Positions 1 to 9,063 of a stretch of 64,000 nt of DNA are shown here, piece by piece (within the stretch, counting starts at the first letter, position 1; every line of letters starts with the position of its first letter). Source of the stretch: JASLEW01 sp035544875 (GTDB lineage: Bacteria; Acidobacteriota; Thermoanaerobaculia; Multivoradales; UBA5704); contig DASZZP010000097.1 in the NCBI GenBank assembly GCA_035544875.1, forward strand, positions 115,884-179,883. The letters run 5' to 3'. The notes beneath the pieces were generated by a model. That model was given only the letters and a program-made list of their open reading frames with translations. It made no database searches and was not told the origin of the DNA. The position numbers were made by a program, and so were the translations under genes.

Positions 1-693
1 TGGCAAATCTACACCCAGGACAGCGAAACGCAAGCGTGTGTCTTCTCGCGTCCGGGTTTGGCGGGTCGAATCCGGGAAGCTCGCACAGGCCGCGGGCTCG
101 CCCGCAGCGATCGAGTCTGCCGCCGGCAGAGAACTGCAGCAGAGAACTGCATGGCTCCGGCGACTCGCCGCGGCGATCGAAGCGCCGGCACGACGTGGCT
201 TGTATTGGGTCGCGGGTTTTTATGCGGGCGCTTTCGCCGGCTGATCCGGTTTAGTGCGCATAAGTAACCAACCTTATGTGCATGGTTTGGAAATGTTTTT
301 CGAAAGGACTTGACAATCGACTCGAGGTCTGATTAGAGTCGCGCCAACTTCTGCATGGCACCTCCAACAAAGGACTCGACAGCGAACTCGGAAACAGGCT
401 TCAAGGCGGCGCGCGGCTGCGCCTGCTAGACCATTAGGATCGTCTGCGGCGCGCGGTTCGGGCGCCGGTTGCACGATACGAGCTTCAGGAGAGAGGGCAC
501 GGGAGAGAGCTCCCAGCCCGATCTCGGAAGAGCCGGGTTCGACCGGCGGCAGGGGGGTCGTCTCCCAGGCCGTCGCGGAGCCGGGAGCTCAATGGGTCTG
601 GGGCTCGCGTGTCACGCAATTAACACAAAGCGACACAGAGTATCGTGTACCGTCCCGTTCTCATGGTTCCATTACTGAGGAGAGGAGATTTGA
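1..693. other. Gene-poor leader region before the BNR protein
   Basis: I see no convincing gene here. The short open frames on both strands overlap one another and carry no recognisable domain. The stretch from about 240 to 480 is less GC-rich than its surroundings and contains the promoter-like pair listed separately. A strong purine-rich ribosome site (GAGGAGAGGAGA, 677-688) immediately precedes the first real gene. Confidence 0.5.
310..338 (+). promoter_or_regulatory. Possible sigma-70 promoter
   Basis: TTGACA at 310-315 is followed after 17 bases by TTAGAG at 333-338. The -35 is perfect and the -10 is weak. A transcript from here would have a leader of about 350 bases before the gene at 694. 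No other gene is near enough to be its target. Confidence 0.3.
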
Positions 694-3600
694 ATGTTTG
701 ACTCTGCTTTCGCGAGAAAGGCGCTTCATCTCGCCGCGGTCTGCGGCCTCGTTCTCGGCTGCGGCCTCGCCCTGGCGAAGCCCGGCGCGGCCGCCGCAAC
801 CGCCGAGGCGGCCGGCGGCTTCCCGACCCTGTCCGACCAGATGAACAGGGATCACGTCATCCCGGGCAGCGCCCTGGCAAGGCTGATCGCCGACAACCAG
901 GACTTCACCAAGCTGCGGGCCGCGGAGGCCAACGACTCGCTCAGGGTCCCGCCATGGCTGCGGGTGCTCTACCGCAAGCACCATCCCAACGACCGCTTCT
1001 CGGCCCAGGACCGCACGGGCGGCTACCCGCTCGTCCTCAACGAGGTCTACGAGTGGATGCTCACCCACCAGGACCTCAAGCGCGGCGCGGGCCAATCGGG
1101 CCGCGTGGCCGGCCATCAGGTCAGCGAGACCGGCGAGGAGCGCATCTCTGGCGCCCAGAGCTCGGCGCGCAGCGAGTCGGCCATCCGGGTCAACCGCAAC
1201 AACACGCAGCAGATCATCGGCGCCTCGAACAACATCAGCGCCAGCGGCCAGCAGGCGCAGTTCTTCTCCTCCAACGGCGGCGCGACCTGGGGCCAGTCGT
1301 TCCTCCCCCTGGTCACCGGCGACGCCTTCATGTCGGACCCGACCGTCGACTGGACCTCCGACGGCACGGCGTGGTCGTCGACCATCGGCATCGACGGCTC
1401 GCAGACCGTCCTAACCATGCGCTCCTACAAATCCACCAACGGCGGTCAGAGCTGGACCTTCGACGCCACCTTCTCGGGCGGCCTGACCAACAACGACAAG
1501 CAGCAGCAGTGGGTCGACCACAGCGCCACCTCGCCGTTCAAGGACAACATCTACGTCATCTGGCATCCCGGCCTTCCGGCCGTGGTGGCGGTCCGCACCG
1601 GCCCGAACGGCTCCTGGCAGGCGCCGATCCAGGTCAGCGGCGCCGAGACCACCGGCACCGCCATCGGCGCGGACATCAAGACCAACGCCAACGGCGACGT
1701 CTTCGGCTTCTACCCGGACACCGGCAGCCAGGGTCTCTACGTCGTCAAGTCGACCAACGGCGGCGCCTCCTGGAGCAGCCCGACCCAGATCGCCACGAGC
1801 TTTGGCTCGTTCCAGTTCGGCGTGCCGGCGGACAACCTCCGGCTGCTCCTCATCTACACCACCGGCGGCGCCTACCGCACCGGGAGCAAGAACAACGTCT
1901 ACGTCGCCTGGGATGACCTGTCCGGCGACCCCGGCTGCACCAGCGGCTCGGGCCCCGGCTCGAACGCCTCGTCGACCTGCAAGAGCCGCATCTTCTTCTC
2001 GCGCTCGACCGACGGCGGCTCGACCTGGTCGGCGCCGGTCAAGCTCAACAACCAGTCCGGCCTCAACGACCAGTTCTTCCCCTGGCTGGTGGTGGACGAT
2101 GCGACCGGCAAGATCTCGGTCACCTACTACGATACGGTCGGCGACTCGACCCGCCTCTCGACCAACGTCTACTACCAGTCCTCGGTCGACGACGGCCAGA
2201 CCTGGAGCGCGCCGTTCAAGGTGACGACCGCCTCGACCAACGAGACGACTTCCGGCGCCGACACCGGCAACCAGTACGGCGACTACACCGGCCTCGACGG
2301 CATCAACGGCCTCTTCTTCCCGTCGTGGACCGACCGCCGCAGCGGCGGCCATGAGGAGATCTGGACCGCGGCGATCTCGGACAGCACCTCTTCCGCCGAC
2401 TTCGCGATTTCGGCCTCGCCGACCTCGACTTCGATCGCCCAGGGCGGCAACGGCAACGTGACCATCTCGACCACGGTCTCGGGAGGCTTCAACAACGCCG
2501 TCGCGCTCTCGGCCTCCGGCCAGCCCTCCGGCGTGACCGTGGCCTTCAACCCGACCTCGATCGCGGCGCCCGGCTCGGGCAGCTCGACGATGACCATCAC
2601 CGTCGGCTCCGCGGTCGCCGCCGGCAGCTACCCGATCACCGTCACCGGCACCGGCGGCGGCAAGACCCACACCGCCACCGTCACCCTGACGGTGACCGCC
2701 CCAGACTTCGCCATCTCGGCCTCGCCGACTTCGACCTCGATCGCCCAGGGCGGCAACGGCAACGTGACCATCTCGACCACCGTGTCGGGCGGCTTCAACA
2801 GCGCCGTCGCGCTCTCGGCCTCCGGCCAGCCGTCAGGCGTGACCGTGGCCTTCAACCCGACCTCGATCGCGGCGCCCGGCTCGGGCAGCTCGACGATGAC
2901 CATCACCGTCGGCTCCGCGGTCGCCACCGGCAGCTACCCGATCACCGTCACCGGCACCGGCGGCGGCAAGACCCACACCGCCACCGTCACCCTGACCGTG
3001 ACCGGCTCCGGCTTCACCATCGCGGCGTCGCCGACCGCGATCTCGGTCGCCCAGGGCGGCTCCGGCAACGTCACCATCTCGACGACCATCCAGGGGACCT
3101 TCAACTCGGCGATCGCGCTCTCGGCCTCGGGTCAGCCCGCCGGCGTCACGGTGGCCTTCAACCCGACCTCGATTCCGGCGCCCGGCTCGGGCAGCTCGAC
3201 GATGACCATCACCGTGGCCTCTTCGGCCGCCGCCGGAACCTCGACCATCACCGTGACCGGCACCGGCGGCAGCACCACCCACACCGCCACGGTCAGCCTG
3301 ACCGTGACCGCGCCTGATTTCACCATCTCGGCCTCGCCGACCTCGACCACGATCTCCCAGGGCAGCTCCGGCAACGTGACCATCTCGACGACGGTTGCGG
3401 GAGGCTTCAACTCCGCCGTCGCGCTCGGGGCGTCGGGTCAGCCCACCGGCGTCACTGTGGCCTTCAACCCGACCTCGATCGCGGCGCCCGGCTCGGGCAG
3501 CTCGACGATGACCATCACCGTGGCCGCTTCCGCCGCCACCGGCACCTCCACCATCACGGTCACCGGCACCGGCGGCGGCAAGACCCACACCGCCACGGTC

Positions 3601-4845
3601 GGCCTGACGGTGACCGCTCCGGTCACCAACCCGGTCGTCAACGGCGGTTTCGAGACCGGCAACTTCACCGGCTGGACCACCTCCGGCGCGGCGACCTCGG
3701 TGATCGCCGCCGCGGCGCACAGCGGCAGCTTCGGCGCCCAGCTCGGCAGCACCAGCCCGACCAACGGCGACAGCTCGATCGCGCAGACCTTCACCATGCC
3801 GGCGAGCAGCCCGGCGCTGTCGTTCTGGTACAACGACCACTGTCCCGACACCCTCACCTATGACTGGGCGACGGCAACCCTCAAGGACAACGTCACCAAC
3901 ACCACGACGACGCTGCTCGCCAAGACCTGTGACAACCCCGGCGGGGTCTGGAAACAGGTCAACTACAACGCCGCCGCCAACGCCGGGCACAGCGTGACCT
4001 TGACCCTCACCAGCCACGACGACAACTTCGGCGCCGATCCGACCTACACCTGGTACGACGACGTCGTGGTGACCTCGGGACCGCCGGATACCACCCCGCC
4101 GACCACCTCGATCACCTCTCCGGCCAACGGCGCCACCGTTTCGGGGACGGTCAACGTGACGGCTTCGGCCTCGGACAACGTGGGCGTGGTCAAGGTCGAG
4201 TTCTACATCGACTCGACGCTCAGCTCCACGACCACCACCTCGCCCTACTCCTTCTCGTGGAACACCACGGCGGTCGCCAACGGCTCGCACACCATCTTCT
4301 CCAAGGCCTACGATGCGGCGAATAACGTCGGCACCTCGGCCACGGTGACGGTGACCGTCAACAACACCACCCCGCCGCAGCAACTGCTGCTCAATCCGGG
4401 CTTCGAGAGCGGCGCGGCGAACTGGACGGCGACCCCGGCGGTCATCGCCCAGAACGGCCCGCAGGAGCCGGCGCACTCCGGGACGTTCGATGCCTGGATG
4501 GACGGCTACGGCAGCTCGCACACCGACAGCATCCTGCAGCAGGTGACGATCCCGGCCAGCATCACGACCGCGACGCTCTCCTTCTGGCTGCACATCGACA
4601 CCGCGGAGACCACCACCACCCTGGCCCACGACACCCTGCAGGTGCAGATCCGCAACTCCGGGGGCACGGTGCTGGCGACGCTCGCGACCTACTCCAACCT
4701 CAACGCCGCCGCCGGCTACTCGCAGAAGAGCTTCGACATCTCGTCCTTCAAGGGGCAGACCATCCAGGTCTTCCTGGTCGGCGTCGAGAACTCTTCGCTG
4801 CAGACGTCGTTCGTCGTTGACGACTTCGCCCTCAACGTCCAGTAG
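694..4845 (+). CDS. Large secreted BNR/sialidase-like protein with Ig-type repeats
   Basis: A 1383-aa exported protein. Residues 1-30 form a signal peptide. Residues about 170-560 carry five Asp-box-like motifs (for example STNGGQSW, STDGGSTW), the hallmark of BNR/sialidase-type beta propellers. Residues about 568-975 are four near-identical repeats of about 101 aa, each ending in a T/V-rich strand, probably Ig-like or bacterial Ig domains. Then come a lectin-like segment (NGGFETGNFTGW), an Ig-type domain starting near PPTTSITSP, and a second NPGFESG segment. No sialidase arginine triad can be assigned by eye, so glycan hydrolysis is not claimed; adhesion or glycan binding is as likely. It stands alone, with a strong ribosome site before it and a terminator after it. 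Confidence 0.85.
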   Translation: MFDSAFARKALHLAAVCGLVLGCGLALAKPGAAAATAEAAGGFPTLSDQMNRDHVIPGSALARLIADNQDFTKLRAAEANDSLRVPPWLRVLYRKHHPNDRFSAQDRTGGYPLVLNEVYEWMLTHQDLKRGAGQSGRVAGHQVSETGEERISGAQSSARSESAIRVNRNNTQQIIGASNNISASGQQAQFFSSNGGATWGQSFLPLVTGDAFMSDPTVDWTSDGTAWSSTIGIDGSQTVLTMRSYKSTNGGQSWTFDATFSGGLTNNDKQQQWVDHSATSPFKDNIYVIWHPGLPAVVAVRTGPNGSWQAPIQVSGAETTGTAIGADIKTNANGDVFGFYPDTGSQGLYVVKSTNGGASWSSPTQIATSFGSFQFGVPADNLRLLLIYTTGGAYRTGSKNNVYVAWDDLSGDPGCTSGSGPGSNASSTCKSRIFFSRSTDGGSTWSAPVKLNNQSGLNDQFFPWLVVDDATGKISVTYYDTVGDSTRLSTNVYYQSSVDDGQTWSAPFKVTTASTNETTSGADTGNQYGDYTGLDGINGLFFPSWTDRRSGGHEEIWTAAISDSTSSADFAISASPTSTSIAQGGNGNVTISTTVSGGFNNAVALSASGQPSGVTVAFNPTSIAAPGSGSSTMTITVGSAVAAGSYPITVTGTGGGKTHTATVTLTVTAPDFAISASPTSTSIAQGGNGNVTISTTVSGGFNSAVALSASGQPSGVTVAFNPTSIAAPGSGSSTMTITVGSAVATGSYPITVTGTGGGKTHTATVTLTVTGSGFTIAASPTAISVAQGGSGNVTISTTIQGTFNSAIALSASGQPAGVTVAFNPTSIPAPGSGSSTMTITVASSAAAGTSTITVTGTGGSTTHTATVSLTVTAPDFTISASPTSTTISQGSSGNVTISTTVAGGFNSAVALGASGQPTGVTVAFNPTSIAAPGSGSSTMTITVAASAATGTSTITVTGTGGGKTHTATVGLTVTAPVTNPVVNGGFETGNFTGWTTSGAATSVIAAAAHSGSFGAQLGSTSPTNGDSSIAQTFTMPASSPALSFWYNDHCPDTLTYDWATATLKDNVTNTTTTLLAKTCDNPGGVWKQVNYNAAANAGHSVTLTLTSHDDNFGADPTYTWYDDVVVTSGPPDTTPPTTSITSPANGATVSGTVNVTASASDNVGVVKVEFYIDSTLSSTTTTSPYSFSWNTTAVANGSHTIFSKAYDAANNVGTSATVTVTVNNTTPPQQLLLNPGFESGAANWTATPAVIAQNGPQEPAHSGTFDAWMDGYGSSHTDSILQQVTIPASITTATLSFWLHIDTAETTTTLAHDTLQVQIRNSGGTVLATLATYSNLNAAAGYSQKSFDISSFKGQTIQVFLVGVENSSLQTSFVVDDFALNVQ
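2398..3618 (+). repeat. Four tandem ~303-bp in-gene repeats
   Basis: Units begin near 2398, 2701, 3004 and 3310 and encode repeats of about 101 aa inside the BNR protein. Units 1 and 2 are almost identical at base level, and units 3 and 4 are more diverged. Such DNA can change copy number by recombination and is prone to assembly collapse. Confidence 0.85.
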
Positions 4846-4897
4846 GAACGTTCCGGTTCGGGGCCTCGGCGCAAGCCGAGGTCCCGCCGGTCGACTT

Positions 4898-4926
4898 GCC
4901 CCGGCCTCGAGCCGGGGCTTTTTTTT
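4898..4926 (+). terminator. Rho-independent terminator
   Basis: A perfect 8-bp stem GCCCCGGC/GCCGGGGC with a 5-base loop is followed by eight T residues. It lies about 50 bases after the stop of the BNR gene and separates it from the convergent dehydrogenase. A second hairpin sits just upstream at about 4862-4882. Confidence 0.93.
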
Positions 4927-4962
4927 GCAGGCCCGCAAAAGGCGGCCAAGCCGGCTTGTGGG

Positions 4963-5979
4963 CTATAGCACGAGCACTGCGCGGGCGGGGATCTGGCCTT
5001 GTTTCAAAAGGCGCAGGGCTTCGCCGGCTTTTTCGAGCGGGAACGACTCGCAGATGGCCTTGATCTTGCCCGCCGCCGCCAGCTGTAGAACCTCGAGCAT
5101 CTCCTGGCGGTTGCCGAGCAGCGAGCCGACGAGGGCCTTCTCCTCGGTGAAGGGGACTTCGCCTACCTCGGCGTGGACGCCGTAGACGAGAATGCCGCCG
5201 GGCTTGACCGCCCGCGCGGCCTGGCGCAGGACGGCACTGGAAGGGGCAAATACGATCGCCGCATCCACGCCGCCGCCGGCCCTGAGCGTTGCGCCCGCGT
5301 CGCCGCTGGCAAGATCGAGCGTCCGCTCGACGCCAAGGTCCTCCGCCGCGAGCCGCAGATGGCGTTGATTGCGGTCGACCGCGATCACTTCGCCGGAGTA
5401 GAGCTTCGCGAATTGCAACGCCATGTGGCCGACTCCGCCGATGCCGAAAATCGCCACGCTCTTCTCCGGTGCCAGGTGCGCCTTCTTGATGGCGTGGTAG
5501 GCGGTGATTCCCGGGCAGAACAGCGGCGCCGCCTCGGCATCGTCGAGCACGTCCGGCACCGGATAGGCGTGCTCTGCCATTGCCACCACGTACTCGGCGT
5601 AGCCGCCGTCAACCGTTTCGCCAGTGATTTGCTTGCGCAGGCAGAGCTGCTCGCGGCCGGTCAAGCAGTACTCACAGTGGCCGCAGGACCACCACAGCGG
5701 CTGGACGCCGACCCGATCGCCTGGCTTCCACTGCGTGACTCCCGCGCCCACGGCCGCGACCCTGCCGGCGATCTCGTGTCCGGGGATGATCGGCGATTTC
5801 GCGGGCACCCCCATCGCCACCCAGTCGCCTTCGATCATGTGGAGGTTCGAGCGGCAGACGCCGCACGCGGCGACCTTCACCAGGATCTCTCCGGTTCCGG
5901 GCTTCGGCGTCTCGACCTCCGCCAGCCGCAACGGCTGGCTCTCGATCGGCGCCGGCTTGTCGAGAAGGATGGCCCTCAT
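4963..5979 (-). CDS. Zinc-dependent alcohol dehydrogenase
   Basis: A 338-aa medium-chain dehydrogenase that would oxidise alcohols or reduce aldehydes with NAD(P). The catalytic zinc ligands are in CGVCRSN (near residue 37) and GHE (near 68). The structural zinc lobe is SCGHCEYC plus a later Cys (about residues 98-112). The nucleotide-binding motif is GIGGVGHMA (about 175). The length is normal for the AdhA/AdhP type. It is convergent with the BNR gene, and I see no operon partner. The substrate cannot be read from sequence. Confidence 0.9.
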   Translation of the reverse strand: MRAILLDKPAPIESQPLRLAEVETPKPGTGEILVKVAACGVCRSNLHMIEGDWVAMGVPAKSPIIPGHEIAGRVAAVGAGVTQWKPGDRVGVQPLWWSCGHCEYCLTGREQLCLRKQITGETVDGGYAEYVVAMAEHAYPVPDVLDDAEAAPLFCPGITAYHAIKKAHLAPEKSVAIFGIGGVGHMALQFAKLYSGEVIAVDRNQRHLRLAAEDLGVERTLDLASGDAGATLRAGGGVDAAIVFAPSSAVLRQAARAVKPGGILVYGVHAEVGEVPFTEEKALVGSLLGNRQEMLEVLQLAAAGKIKAICESFPLEKAGEALRLLKQGQIPARAVLVL

Positions 5980-6072
5980 CTCGATTGCAAGCCTAACATC
6001 AGGTGGTCCGGATCGGCAGGCCAGCGAGACTCAGGCAGGTGAAGGTTTGTCCAAGAGCTCGGCTTGGTGCCC

Positions 6073-6498
6073 TCAAGGCGTGCGCAGACGGCGGGTCACC
6101 TCCGGCCCGCACTGCGCGTATTGGCGGGTGTTCCAGGTATAGATGGCCTCGGCTTGGGCTTTGATGGCGCAGCTCGCAAGCAGTGCGTCATAGATGGCGC
6201 CGCCGATAATGCCGCGCGCCGCCGACGCTTCCAGTGAGCTGGCGTATTCATCGCCATCCAGCGCGATGATCGAAAGCCGCTCGCGTATGCTGCCGACGAA
6301 CAGCATGGCCTGCTCGCCGCTGATGCGGTGCCGGCCCGGCATCCGGGTCAGGGTCGCGAAGACTTCCGCCAGGCTGTGCGCTCCACAGCAGCCGTTTTCT
6401 CTACCAAACAGAATGAACAGCTCCAAGCTCGCCTGATGGTGGGCGTGGTCACCATAGAAGACCGGAACCAGCAACGACGTGTCGAAGAATGCCTTCAT
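6073..6498 (-). CDS. vapC: PIN-domain toxin (VapC type)
   Basis: A 141-aa PIN ribonuclease, expected to cleave RNA when its antitoxin is lost. The N-terminus MKAFFDTSLLVPVFYGD carries the first acidic residue. SLAEVFATL supplies the conserved Glu, and IYDALLASCA supplies the later Asp. The start codon overlaps the stop of the antitoxin gene by four bases (ATGA), so the two are translationally coupled. The family assignment is secure; the target RNA is unknown. Confidence 0.87.
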   Translation of the reverse strand: MKAFFDTSLLVPVFYGDHAHHQASLELFILFGRENGCCGAHSLAEVFATLTRMPGRHRISGEQAMLFVGSIRERLSIIALDGDEYASSLEASAARGIIGGAIYDALLASCAIKAQAEAIYTWNTRQYAQCGPEVTRRLRTP

Positions 6499-6770
6499 TT
6501 GTCGTTGCCGAGGTTGGCACGGTCGCGGTCCTTCCGAACCTGCTGCAGGACCTCGTCCGTAGCTGAAGCAGGCAGCGGCTGCCCGGTGCGAAATACCCAG
6601 ACTCCCTGCTCTTTCGTCAGCGGCCCGGTTCCCCGGACCGGGCGCAAGGTGATCAGTTCGCCCGCCCTCTCCAGTTCCAGGGCGTCCCCGGGTTCAAGGT
6701 TCAGTTCTTCCCGCAACGGCTTGGGAATGACGACGCGGCCTGCCTTATCAAGAGTGAGTTGGGATTTCAT
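6495..6770 (-). CDS. vapB: AbrB/MazE-type antitoxin
   Basis: A 91-aa protein whose first 45 residues are a swapped-hairpin AbrB fold (DKAGRVVIPKPLREEL, then LEPGDALELE). The C-terminal part is likely to wrap the toxin. The DNA-binding domain usually represses the operon. It is first in the pair and the toxin follows with a 4-base overlap. A good promoter ends about 7 bases before the ATG, which suggests a nearly leaderless mRNA. Confidence 0.87.
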   Translation of the reverse strand: MKSQLTLDKAGRVVIPKPLREELNLEPGDALELERAGELITLRPVRGTGPLTKEQGVWVFRTGQPLPASATDEVLQQVRKDRDRANLGNDK

Positions 6771-6776
6771 CCTGGC

Positions 6777-6805
6777 ATAATGCTATGGGTTGACCCGTAT
6801 GTCAA
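6777..6805 (-). promoter_or_regulatory. Promoter of the toxin-antitoxin pair
   Basis: Read on the minus strand, TTGACA (6800-6805) and CATTAT (6777-6782) are 17 bases apart. The inverted repeat GGGTtgACCC lies between the boxes and is a likely operator for the AbrB-type antitoxin. The expected start of transcription is close to the ATG at 6770. Confidence 0.6.
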
Positions 6806-6874
6806 TGCCATTTCGTGTGGTTGGAGGTAAGCCGTTTTCCGCCACCACAGGCCAGGGGGTGTGGGAAATGAACG

Positions 6875-8803
6875 CTACGGCGAGGCCGCCGATTCGCGGA
6901 TGTAGCCCAGGGAGCGGAGGCGGTCCACCTCCTCCTTGGAGAGCGGCGCCGGCTGCGCTTCGCCGGGGCGGGGCCGGCGGTCGGCCTGCCAGCTGTCGAG
7001 CAGGCCGGCGAGCTGGCCCTCGGCGGGGCGGCCGCCGCCGGCCAGATTGCGGGTCTCCATCGGATCTGCCCGGAGGTCGTAGAGCGAGGCGCCGTCGAGG
7101 AAGGTGAGCGGATTGCCCTTGCTCACGATGTAGTGATAGTCGCGGGTGCGCACCATCGAGCCGAGCCGTCCCGCATGCTCGGCGAAGACCGCCCGGCGGC
7201 CTGGGGCGGGACGCTCCGGGGTGCCGGTCAGGCGGCGAAGGTCGACGCCGTCCTGCGCCGGCAGGTCGACGCCGGCCGCGGCGAGCAGGGTGGGAAAGAG
7301 GTCGAGCGTCTGCACCAGCCCGTCGAAGCGCCGTCCCCGCCCCTCGCCGGCCGGCGCCGGCCAGCGGATCATCAGCGGTACATGGGTGGTGGTGTCGTGC
7401 AGGCCGACGTGGCGGAAGAACACGCCGTGCTCGCCCAGGCTCTCGCCGTGATCGGCGACCAGCGCCACCAGGGTCGACTCGAGCAGGCCGCGGCTGCCGA
7501 CGCCGTCGAGCAGACGCCCCACCTGGCGGTCGAGGTAGGCCACCTGGCCGTCGTAGAGGTCGCGGTTGCCGCCCAGCACCGGCTCCTCGAAGCCGCGCGG
7601 CCCCAGGGGGCGGAAGGGGACCCAGGCCCGCACCGGCCCCAATCCCATGGCGGCGGCGGGGCGCAGGCCTTTGGCGTAGGGCTGGGGCGGCGTGTGCGGC
7701 GTGTGCGGGTCGAAGAGGTGCACCCAGGCGAAGAAAGGGCGCGGCTCGGCGGCGTGGAGGGCGACCCAGGAGAACGCCAGGTCGACCGCCAGCTCGCCGG
7801 CGAAGCGCTCGTCGGAGCGGCTCACCTCGGCGAAACCCTGACCGAGCCCCGAGTTGTGGTCGCCGAGATGGCGGGCCGAGATGATTGCCATGGTCTGGTA
7901 GCCGGCGCGCCGGAGGTGGCTGGCGAGCGTGGTGTAGCTCGCCGGCAGCCGCGTCCTGAGGTCGTAGACACCGTGGTTCTTGCCATAGAGCCCGGTCATG
8001 ATCGAGACGAAGCTGGGGTTGGTGGAGTTGAAGGTCGAGTAGGCCTGCGTCCAGACGTCGCTTTCGGCGGCCAGAGCGTCGATCGACGGCGTCAGACTGG
8101 GGCGCCGCCCCCAGGGGCCAAGGCGGTCGGCGCGCAGGGTGTCGATGCCTAGCAGCAGGATGTTGGGATGAGAAGGCCGGAAAGCCGCTGCCCGCTCGCC
8201 GCGGCTGTAGAGCGCCGGGCTTCCCCAGAGCACCGAGGCGGCCGGCGAGCCCAGGTTGCCGTCGACCTGGAACAGCAGGTCGGCATCGTGGTCGGCCCAG
8301 TCGGCGAGGCTGACCTCCTGCACCGCCGGCGCGGTGGCCGGGATCGCGGCGGCGGTGGAGTCGAAGAGCACGTGTATCTGCATCTGGTCGTCGCGGATGC
8401 CGAAGCGGAACTTGCAGGCGCAGCCGTTCTCGCTGCCTAGCGGGATGAAGGAGATATAGGCCCCGTCGCCGAGGTGGGTCCGCCAGCGCAGGCGCGAGCC
8501 GGGCACCTGCTCGACCACCCGGATCTCGCCCGGCTTGCCCGGGAACTGTTGCTGCTGCTCCTTGGGCACCTTGGCCAGATCGCGCACCTCCTGGGCGCCG
8601 AGCGGCGCCACCCGTTGCTTGAAGGTCTGGTCCGGCGGCATGCCAGGCGGGGTCGCCTCGACATAGGGGGTCTCGCGCGTCAGGTCGAGCTGCACCCAGG
8701 GTTTGCCGGTGGTGTGTTTGCGGCAGCCGGCCAGGGAGGCGAGCAGCGCCAGCGACAGCGCGCAACAGACGACGGCGCGGATGCTTACGAGTTGTCTTCG
8801 CAT
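6875..8803 (-). CDS. Sulfatase-fold lipoprotein lacking the sulfatase cysteine
   Basis: A 642-aa protein of the alkaline phosphatase/sulfatase superfamily. The lipobox LASLAGC (Cys about residue 27) predicts membrane anchoring. Residues 30-205 are an unassigned N-terminal domain. The sulfatase-like domain starts at ILLLGIDTLRADRLGP (about 212), with metal-site residues later in DPHTPHTPP and VALVADHGESLGEHG. The signature that should read C-x-P-S-R...TG reads T-N-P-S-F...TG near residue 260, so neither the formylglycine cysteine nor its arginine is present. It may be a phosphohydrolase/transferase or non-catalytic. The start is chosen for its GAAGGG site. It is separated from lpxL by 260 bases of C-rich DNA. 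Confidence 0.8.
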   Translation of the reverse strand: MRRQLVSIRAVVCCALSLALLASLAGCRKHTTGKPWVQLDLTRETPYVEATPPGMPPDQTFKQRVAPLGAQEVRDLAKVPKEQQQQFPGKPGEIRVVEQVPGSRLRWRTHLGDGAYISFIPLGSENGCACKFRFGIRDDQMQIHVLFDSTAAAIPATAPAVQEVSLADWADHDADLLFQVDGNLGSPAASVLWGSPALYSRGERAAAFRPSHPNILLLGIDTLRADRLGPWGRRPSLTPSIDALAAESDVWTQAYSTFNSTNPSFVSIMTGLYGKNHGVYDLRTRLPASYTTLASHLRRAGYQTMAIISARHLGDHNSGLGQGFAEVSRSDERFAGELAVDLAFSWVALHAAEPRPFFAWVHLFDPHTPHTPPQPYAKGLRPAAAMGLGPVRAWVPFRPLGPRGFEEPVLGGNRDLYDGQVAYLDRQVGRLLDGVGSRGLLESTLVALVADHGESLGEHGVFFRHVGLHDTTTHVPLMIRWPAPAGEGRGRRFDGLVQTLDLFPTLLAAAGVDLPAQDGVDLRRLTGTPERPAPGRRAVFAEHAGRLGSMVRTRDYHYIVSKGNPLTFLDGASLYDLRADPMETRNLAGGGRPAEGQLAGLLDSWQADRRPRPGEAQPAPLSKEEVDRLRSLGYIRESAASP

Positions 8804-9063
8804 AGATCCCTTCTCAGATCGCGTCGATTCGTGAAGGAGCTCCGGCGGTGTTGGCGGCTGGCGGCTGCCTGGCGCCTCACCCGAGCAAACGGTTCGAACT
8901 CCGAAAAATACCACGCCCGGGGGCCAAGCCGCCCCGCCCTCCCGCCGTCCCGGTAACCCGGCCCCGCCAGCCTGCCGTCCCCCCATCCCGGCATCCCGCC
9001 CCCCGGCCCGCGGCGCCTCGGTGCCTCGCCACCCTGCGCCCCGCCGCCCCGGCGTCCCGCCAA

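Noticed and set aside
2833..4938. 701-aa open frame on the minus strand
   Set aside because: Antisense to the BNR protein; Arg/Gly-rich shadow of a repetitive GC-rich gene with no domain.
6783..8765. 660-aa minus frame over the sulfatase gene
   Set aside because: Arg/Pro/Gly-rich alternative frame; the sulfatase-fold frame with lipobox is the real gene.
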